Positions 59,086 to 64,000 of a stretch of DNA of 64,000 nucleotides are shown here, piece after piece. Each line of letters begins with the position of its first letter. The stretch's first letter is position 1. The position numbers and the translations under genes are program-made. Origin of the DNA: Rhizobacter sp. Root404 (lineage in GTDB: Bacteria > Pseudomonadota > Gammaproteobacteria > Burkholderiales > Burkholderiaceae_C). The stretch lies in contig NZ_LMDS01000005.1 in NCBI RefSeq assembly GCF_001425865.1, positions 1,056,890-1,120,889 of the forward strand, written 5' to 3'. Below the pieces are notes generated by a model. It saw nothing but the letters and a program-made list of their open reading frames with translations. It ran no database searches and was not told where the DNA came from.

Positions 59086-60795
59086 TTAGGCGAGCGCCGG
59101 CTGCGCTTGCGCGCCGACCGTGACACCGCGCGCTCGCGCCAGCCCGGAGGCGATGGCTTTCAGCGACGCCGAGACGATGTTGGTGTCGATGCCGACGCCG
59201 AACAGCGTCTGCGCGCTGCCCGCCTCGGCGCCGATGCGCAGCTCGAGGTAGGCGACGGCGCGTGCATCGGCCCCGCTGCCGATCGAATGCTCGTGGTAAT
59301 CCAGCACGCGCAGCGGCAGGCCGACATGCGCGGCCAGGCCGCTCACGAACGCGTCGATCGGGCCGGTGCCGTGGCCGTCGACACGCACCTGCCGCCGCGC
59401 GATCGTCACGTCGGCGGTCAGCTGCACCGTGCCGTCATGACGATCGACGATCGTCGGATGCTCGACCCGCGCGCGGCTCGCATCGGCGATCGCGTATTCG
59501 CGTTCGAAGATCTGCCAGATGTCGGCCGCCGAGAGCTCCTTGCCCTCGCCGTCCATCACACCCTGCACGACCTGGCTGAACTCGATCTGCAGTCGCCGCG
59601 GCAATTCGAGCCCGTATTCGCTCTCGAGCAGGTAGGTGATGCCGCCCTTGCCCGACTGGCTGTTGACGCGGATCACCGCGTCGTAGCTCCGCCCCAGGTC
59701 CTTCGGGTCGATCGGCAGGTAGGGCATGTCCCAGATGTCGCCCTCGCGGCGCGCGGCGAAGGCCTTCTTGATCGCGTCCTGGTGCGAGCCGGAGAACGAG
59801 GTGTAGACCAGATCGCCCACGTACGGATGGCGCGGGTGCACCGGCAGCTGGTTGCAATGCTCGACACAGCGGCGCACGTCGTCGATCTCGGAGAAGTCGA
59901 GCCCCGGCGCAACGCCCTGCGTGTAGAGGTTCAACGCGATGTTGACCAGATCGACATTGCCGGTGCGCTCGCCGTTTCCGAACAGGCAGCCTTCGATGCG
60001 ATCGGCGCCGGCCATCAGCGCGAACTCGCCGGCCGCCGTGCCGGTGCCGCGATCGTTGTGCGGATGCACCGAGAGCACGATGCCGTCACGACGGGCCAGG
60101 TGGCGGTGCATCCACTCGATCATGTCGGCGAACACGTTCGGCGTCGAATGCTCGACGGTCGACGGCAGGTTGACGATGCACTTCCGCTCGGGCGAGGCTT
60201 GCCAGACCTCCGTCACCGCATCGACCACGCGCTTGCTGAAGGCGAGCTCGGTGCCGGAGAACATCTCGGGCGAGTACTCGAAGCGCCAGTCGGTCTCCGG
60301 CATGCGCGCCGCGCAGTCGCGGATCATCCGCGCGTGGCTGGCGGCGAGTTCGACGATGCCGTCCTCGTCCATGCCGAGCACCACGCGGCGCATCACCGGC
60401 GCCACCGCGTTGTACAGGTGCACGATCGCGCGCTTCGCGCCCACCAGCGACTCGAAGGTGCGCTCGATCAGGTGCGGCCGCGCCTGCGTCAGCACCTGGA
60501 TCGTCACGTCGTCGGGGATGCGGTTCTCGTCGATCAGCAGGCGCAGGAAGTCGAACTCGGTCTGCGACGCGGACGGAAAACCGACCTCGATCTCCTTGAA
60601 CCCGATCTTCACCAGCATCTCGAACATCCGCAGCTTGCGCTGCGGGTCCATCGGTTCGATCAGCGCCTGGTTGCCGTCGCGCAGGTCGGTGCTCAGCCAG
60701 ATCGGAGCCGCGCTCAGCACGGCGTCGGGCCAGGTGCGGTCGGTCAAGGCGATCGGGGCGAAGGCGCGGTACTTCTGCTGCGGTTGCTTCAACAT
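59086..60795 (-). CDS. leuA: 2-Isopropylmalate synthase, second (leader-controlled) type
   Basis: 569 residues from the ATG at 60795 (MLKQPQQKYRAFAPIALTDR). A different subfamily from the 513-aa enzyme: STDLRDGNQALIEPMDPQRK, VHPHNDRGTGTAAGEF metal site, and a C-terminal regulatory domain (ITYLLESEYGLELPRRLQIE onward). The first gene behind the leucine leader, so it is controlled by leucyl-tRNA supply. Confidence 0.92.
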   Translation of the reverse strand: MLKQPQQKYRAFAPIALTDRTWPDAVLSAAPIWLSTDLRDGNQALIEPMDPQRKLRMFEMLVKIGFKEIEVGFPSASQTEFDFLRLLIDENRIPDDVTIQVLTQARPHLIERTFESLVGAKRAIVHLYNAVAPVMRRVVLGMDEDGIVELAASHARMIRDCAARMPETDWRFEYSPEMFSGTELAFSKRVVDAVTEVWQASPERKCIVNLPSTVEHSTPNVFADMIEWMHRHLARRDGIVLSVHPHNDRGTGTAAGEFALMAGADRIEGCLFGNGERTGNVDLVNIALNLYTQGVAPGLDFSEIDDVRRCVEHCNQLPVHPRHPYVGDLVYTSFSGSHQDAIKKAFAARREGDIWDMPYLPIDPKDLGRSYDAVIRVNSQSGKGGITYLLESEYGLELPRRLQIEFSQVVQGVMDGEGKELSAADIWQIFEREYAIADASRARVEHPTIVDRHDGTVQLTADVTIARRQVRVDGHGTGPIDAFVSGLAAHVGLPLRVLDYHEHSIGSGADARAVAYLELRIGAEAGSAQTLFGVGIDTNIVSASLKAIASGLARARGVTVGAQAQPALA

Positions 60796-60839
60796 GGTTT
60801 GGTTCCGGTGGAGTTCAAACCTGCAGCACAGAAATGACG

Positions 60840-60871
60840 AACGGCCCGCTGCAGGTTGCATACGGGCCGTT
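60840..60871 (-). terminator. Leucine attenuator hairpin
   Basis: AACGGCCCG / CGGGCCGTT, nine-base perfect stem between the leader peptide and leuA, followed by CGTCATTTCTG. Alternative pairing with upstream sequence would be needed for antitermination. Confidence 0.65.
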
Positions 60872-60898
60872 GAGATCAGGACGTGTGGACGTGCGTGA

Positions 60899-60958
60899 CT
60901 AGCGAACCCGTGGTTCCTCTAGGAGTAGCAGCAGCGACAGTGCGGACACGAACGTCAT
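60899..60958 (-). CDS. leuL: Leucine operon leader peptide
   Basis: 19 residues, MTFVSALSLLLLLEEPRVR, with five consecutive Leu codons of four kinds (CTG, CTG, CTA, CTC, CTA). Ribosome stalling here when Leu-tRNA is scarce would prevent the attenuator hairpin. The two CTA codons are read by tRNA-Leu(UAG), the tRNA disrupted by the prophage. Confidence 0.8.
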   Translation of the reverse strand: MTFVSALSLLLLLEEPRVR

Positions 60959-60993
60959 AGGCTTCGAATGTAGCACGGGACGGCGCGCTGCGG

Positions 60994-61827
60994 TCAGCGA
61001 TGCAACCCTTGTTCGTCCGGATCGTCGGTGGACGTGGCGATCACGCTCGCGCGCTTGCCCTTCATCCGCCGCCACGCATAGATCGCGTAGCCCGACAGCC
61101 CGTAGGCGCAGAAGATCGCGAACAGCACCTTCGGCGGGTCGAGCGCAACCAGCGCGATGGCGATGGCGATCGCGACGATCACGATGAACGGAACCGTGCG
61201 CCGCGAACCCACGACCTTGAAGCTGTAGAACGGCGCGTTGGTGACCATCGACAGGCCGGCGAACAACGTGAGCGCGAACGCGGTGTAGGCGAGCGCCGGG
61301 ATCTGCGAGACGCCCTTGAAACCGGCGTCGTCGACCACCCACACCAGGCCGATCACGATCGCCGCCGCCGCCGGGCTCGGCAAGCCCTGGAAGAAGCGCT
61401 TGTCGACCACGCCGATGTTGACGTTGAAACGCGCCAGCCGCAGCGCCGCCCCCGCGATGTAGACGAACGCCGGGATCCAGCCCGCCTTGCCCAGGTCCTT
61501 CAGGCCCCAGATGTAGACGATGAGCGCCGGCGCGGCGCCGAAGCTCACCATGTCGGACAGGCTGTCCATCTGCTCGCCGAACGCGCTCTGCGAGTTCGTC
61601 ATGCGGGCGACGCGGCCGTCGAGGCTGTCGAGCACCGCGGCGCAGAACACCGCGATGCAGGACAGCTCGAAGCGGCCGTTGATCGCCATCACGATCGCGT
61701 AGAAGCCCGAGAACAGCGCCGCCAGCGTGATCGCGTTCGGCAGCATGTACAGGCCCTTGCGCCGCGGCCGGACGGTGTCGGCCGGGGGCGAGGTGTCCTC
61801 GTCAGGCAATGGGGATGCGTCGTTCAT
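60994..61827 (-). CDS. pssA: CDP-diacylglycerol-serine O-phosphatidyltransferase
   Basis: 277 residues, integral membrane. The CDP-alcohol phosphotransferase signature is intact in DSLDGRVARMTNSQSAFGEQ followed by MDSLSD. Makes phosphatidylserine, precursor of phosphatidylethanolamine. Lies between ilvC and leuA, a common betaproteobacterial order. Confidence 0.94.
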   Translation of the reverse strand: MNDASPLPDEDTSPPADTVRPRRKGLYMLPNAITLAALFSGFYAIVMAINGRFELSCIAVFCAAVLDSLDGRVARMTNSQSAFGEQMDSLSDMVSFGAAPALIVYIWGLKDLGKAGWIPAFVYIAGAALRLARFNVNIGVVDKRFFQGLPSPAAAAIVIGLVWVVDDAGFKGVSQIPALAYTAFALTLFAGLSMVTNAPFYSFKVVGSRRTVPFIVIVAIAIAIALVALDPPKVLFAIFCAYGLSGYAIYAWRRMKGKRASVIATSTDDPDEQGLHR

Positions 61828-61848
61828 CCGCGCGAGGATACCCTGCGA

Positions 61849-62865
61849 TCAATTCTTCGACTGGTCGACCAGGCGATTCTTCTTGATCCACGGCATCATC
61901 GCGCGCAGCTGCTCGCCGACCACCTCGATCGGGTGCTCGGCCGTGATGCGGCGGCGGCTCATCAACGTGGGCGCGCCGGCGCGGTTCTCGACGATGAAGC
62001 TCTTCGCGTACTCGCCGGTCTGGATGTCCTTGAGCACCTGCTTCATCACCTTCTTGGTCTCGTCGGTGACGATCTTCGGCCCGGTCACGTACTCGCCGTA
62101 CTCGGCGTTGTTCGAGATCGAGTAGTTCATGTTGGCGATGCCGCCTTCATAGATCAGGTCGACGATCAGCTTCAGCTCGTGCAGGCACTCGAAGTAGGCC
62201 ATCTCCGGCGCGTAGCCGGCTTCGGTCAAGGTCTCGAAGCCCGCCTTGATCAGCTCGACCGCGCCGCCACACAGCACGGCCTGCTCGCCGAACAGGTCGG
62301 TCTCGGTTTCTTCGCGGAAGTTGGTCTCGATCACGCCGGCCTTGCCGCCACCGTTGGCCGCCGCGTAGCTCAGTGCGAGATCGCGGGCCTTGCCGGTCTT
62401 GTCGGCATGCACGGCGATCAGGTGCGGCACGCCGCCGCCTTGCGTGTAGGTCGAACGCACGGTGTGGCCCGGGGCCTTCGGCGCGACCATCCAGACGTCG
62501 AGGTCGGCGCGGGGCACGACCTGGCCATAGTGCACGTTGAATCCGTGCGCGAACGCCAGCGAGGCGCCTTGCTTCATGTTCGGCTCGACGTCGTTCTTGT
62601 AGACGGCGGCGATCTGCTCGTCCGGCAGCAGCATCATCACCACGTCGGCCTGCTTGACCGCGTCGGCGACCTCGGCGACCTTCAGGCCGGCCTTCTCGGC
62701 CTTCGACCACGACGGGCCGCCCTTGCGCACGCCGACCGTGACCTTGACGCCGCTGTCGTTCAGGTTCTGCGCATGGGCGTGGCCCTGCGAACCGTAGCCG
62801 ATGATCGTGACGTTCTTGCCCTTGACCAGGCTCAGGTCGGCGTCTTTGTCGTAGTAAACCTTCAT
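61849..62865 (-). CDS. ilvC: Ketol-acid reductoisomerase
   Basis: 338 residues, class I. NADPH-binding GYGSQGHAHAQNLNDSG and the knotted C-terminal domain (ECLHELKLIVDLIYEGGIAN) with metal ligands. Second step of valine/isoleucine synthesis. 53 bp after ilvN. Confidence 0.97.
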   Translation of the reverse strand: MKVYYDKDADLSLVKGKNVTIIGYGSQGHAHAQNLNDSGVKVTVGVRKGGPSWSKAEKAGLKVAEVADAVKQADVVMMLLPDEQIAAVYKNDVEPNMKQGASLAFAHGFNVHYGQVVPRADLDVWMVAPKAPGHTVRSTYTQGGGVPHLIAVHADKTGKARDLALSYAAANGGGKAGVIETNFREETETDLFGEQAVLCGGAVELIKAGFETLTEAGYAPEMAYFECLHELKLIVDLIYEGGIANMNYSISNNAEYGEYVTGPKIVTDETKKVMKQVLKDIQTGEYAKSFIVENRAGAPTLMSRRRITAEHPIEVVGEQLRAMMPWIKKNRLVDQSKN

Positions 62866-62918
62866 GTCTATCTCTCCTGTGGATTCAGTGGATGCGGGAT
62901 GGTGGATGGCCTGAAGAA

Positions 62919-63410
62919 TCAGACGCGCAGGATGCGCTCGCCGCGACCGATCCCGCTGGTGCCGGTGCGCACGGTTTCAAGAATGGCGGCACGGTCGATC
63001 GCCTCCAGGAACGCGTCGAGCTTGCCGGTGTCGCCGGTGAGTTCGATCGTGTAGCTCTTGTCGGTCACGTCGATGATGCGGCCGCGGAAGATGTCGGCCA
63101 TGCGCTTCATCTCTTCGCGCTCCTTGCCGACCGCGCGCACCTTGATCAGCATCAGCTCGCGTTCGGTGAACGCGCCTTCGGTCAGGTCGACGACCTTGAC
63201 CACTTCGATCAACCGATTCAGGTGCTTGGTGATCTGCTCGATGACCTCGTCGGAGCCGGCGGTGACGATGGTCATGCGGGAGAGCGAGGCGTCTTCGGTC
63301 GTCGCGACCGTCAGGCTCTCGATGTTGTAGCCACGCGCCGAGAACAGCGCGACGACGCGCGAGAGTGCGCCCGGCTCGTTCTCGAGCAAGAGGGCAATGA
63401 TGTGTTTCAT
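62919..63410 (-). CDS. ilvN: Acetolactate synthase small (regulatory) subunit
   Basis: 163 residues from the ATG at 63410 (MKHIIALLLENEPGALSRVV); the open frame upstream is not conserved. ACT domain (ALSRVVALFSARGYNIESLT) for valine feedback. Follows the large subunit. Confidence 0.95.
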   Translation of the reverse strand: MKHIIALLLENEPGALSRVVALFSARGYNIESLTVATTEDASLSRMTIVTAGSDEVIEQITKHLNRLIEVVKVVDLTEGAFTERELMLIKVRAVGKEREEMKRMADIFRGRIIDVTDKSYTIELTGDTGKLDAFLEAIDRAAILETVRTGTSGIGRGERILRV

Positions 63411-63575
63411 GTCGATTTCCAGCGCGCTCTTCGGACCGGGGGCGGTAACCGCCCGGCCCTTGGCCACGCTGCTTTCGTTCAAAGGAGAGTGAATTCGCCG
63501 AAGGGGATCGGCGCCTATCGCCGCAGTCCCGGACAAGGCGCGGTAACGCCCTGCCCCGCCGCGGCGTTCAGCGCG

Positions 63576-64000
63576 TCACAGGTCTTCGGAGCCCAACAGC
63601 ATTTCGGAGATGCCCTTGCCCGCCTGCACCATCGGCCAGACGTTCTCGGTCGGGTCGGTGCGGATGTCGAGGAACACGGTGCGGTCCTTCAGGCGGATCG
63701 CCTCGCGCAGCGCGCCTTCCACGTCCGACGGCTTCTCGATCTTCAGCCCGACGTGGCCGTAAGCCTCGGCCAGCTTGACGAAGTCGGGCAGTGCGTCCAT
63801 GTAGCTGTGCGAGTAGCGGCCGCCGTAGTCGAGCTGCTGCCACTGCCGCACCATGCCCAGGTAGCGGTTGTTCAGCGAGATGATCTTGACCGGCGTCTTG
63901 TACTGCAGGCAGGTCGACAACTCCTGGATGCACATCTGGATCGAGCCCTCACCGGTGATGCAGAACACGTCGGCATCGGGCTTGGCGAGCTTGATGCCCA
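63576..64000 (-). CDS. ilvB: Acetolactate synthase large subunit (N-terminal part outside window)
   Basis: The last 141 or so residues are visible. ThDP-binding GEGSIQMCIQELSTCLQYKT...SLNNRYLGMVRQWQQLDYGG and the C-terminal DRTVFLDIRTDPTENVWPMV are typical. Start lies beyond 64000. Confidence 0.95.
   Translation of the reverse strand, partial: GIKLAKPDADVFCITGEGSIQMCIQELSTCLQYKTPVKIISLNNRYLGMVRQWQQLDYGGRYSHSYMDALPDFVKLAEAYGHVGLKIEKPSDVEGALREAIRLKDRTVFLDIRTDPTENVWPMVQAGKGISEMLLGSEDL

Overview
The flanks are GC-rich, tightly packed chromosome of a betaproteobacterium, most likely Burkholderiales. The gene sets lon-clpX-clpP-tig-tRNA-Leu and ilvB-ilvN-ilvC-pssA-leuA and a hopanoid-type hpnCDE cluster all fit. 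No rRNA, CRISPR array or insertion sequence is visible.

Left flank (1-5068): lon (3' part missing), clpX, clpP and tig on the minus strand, then the 3' part of a tRNA-Leu(UAG). Right flank (46867-64000): the 5' part of the same tRNA-Leu, an RND efflux pair behind a promoter with a TetR-type palindrome, hpnCDE, a TIGR03790-like secreted protein, an IclR regulator, a PBP7-like peptidase, two different leuA genes (one behind a leucine leader peptide and attenuator), pssA, ilvC, ilvN and the end of ilvB.

Centre (5057-46878): a complete-looking 41.8-kb temperate T7-like podovirus prophage. It is bounded by a 12-bp core (GACCTAAACCTG) inside the anticodon loop and stem of the host tRNA-Leu(UAG). 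Layout: integrase; a minus-strand wHTH-like gene; a T7-type RNA polymerase with a host-type and a phage-type promoter in front; SSB, endonuclease I, a gp4-type helicase; sixteen small genes with a spanin pair; a FEN-type exonuclease; portal, scaffold, capsid, tail tubes, internal virion proteins, fibre; holin-like, small terminase, M15 endolysin, large terminase; a 1.6-kb repeat-rich non-coding stretch; and an accessory/lysogeny region with a complete tRNA-Leu(UAG). Seven copies of a 20-25 bp motif (CTCGTCAGAGTAGACG core) mark promoters for the phage polymerase.

Main points of interest: (1) the prophage splits the host tRNA-Leu(UAG) without rebuilding it, yet carries a full tRNA-Leu(UAG) on the same strand just downstream of the severed host promoter side, which looks like gene replacement; (2) no DNA polymerase gene is present and the primase half of the gp4-like protein has lost its Toprim residues; (3) a fully overlapping divergent promoter pair at 45.34-45.39 kb looks like a lysogeny switch; (4) helically phased GTTGAACC decamers sit beside two phage promoters; (5) a 15-bp TATCCC element recurs in intergenic gaps. 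Functions are inferred from remembered family sequences and motifs; no database search was possible.
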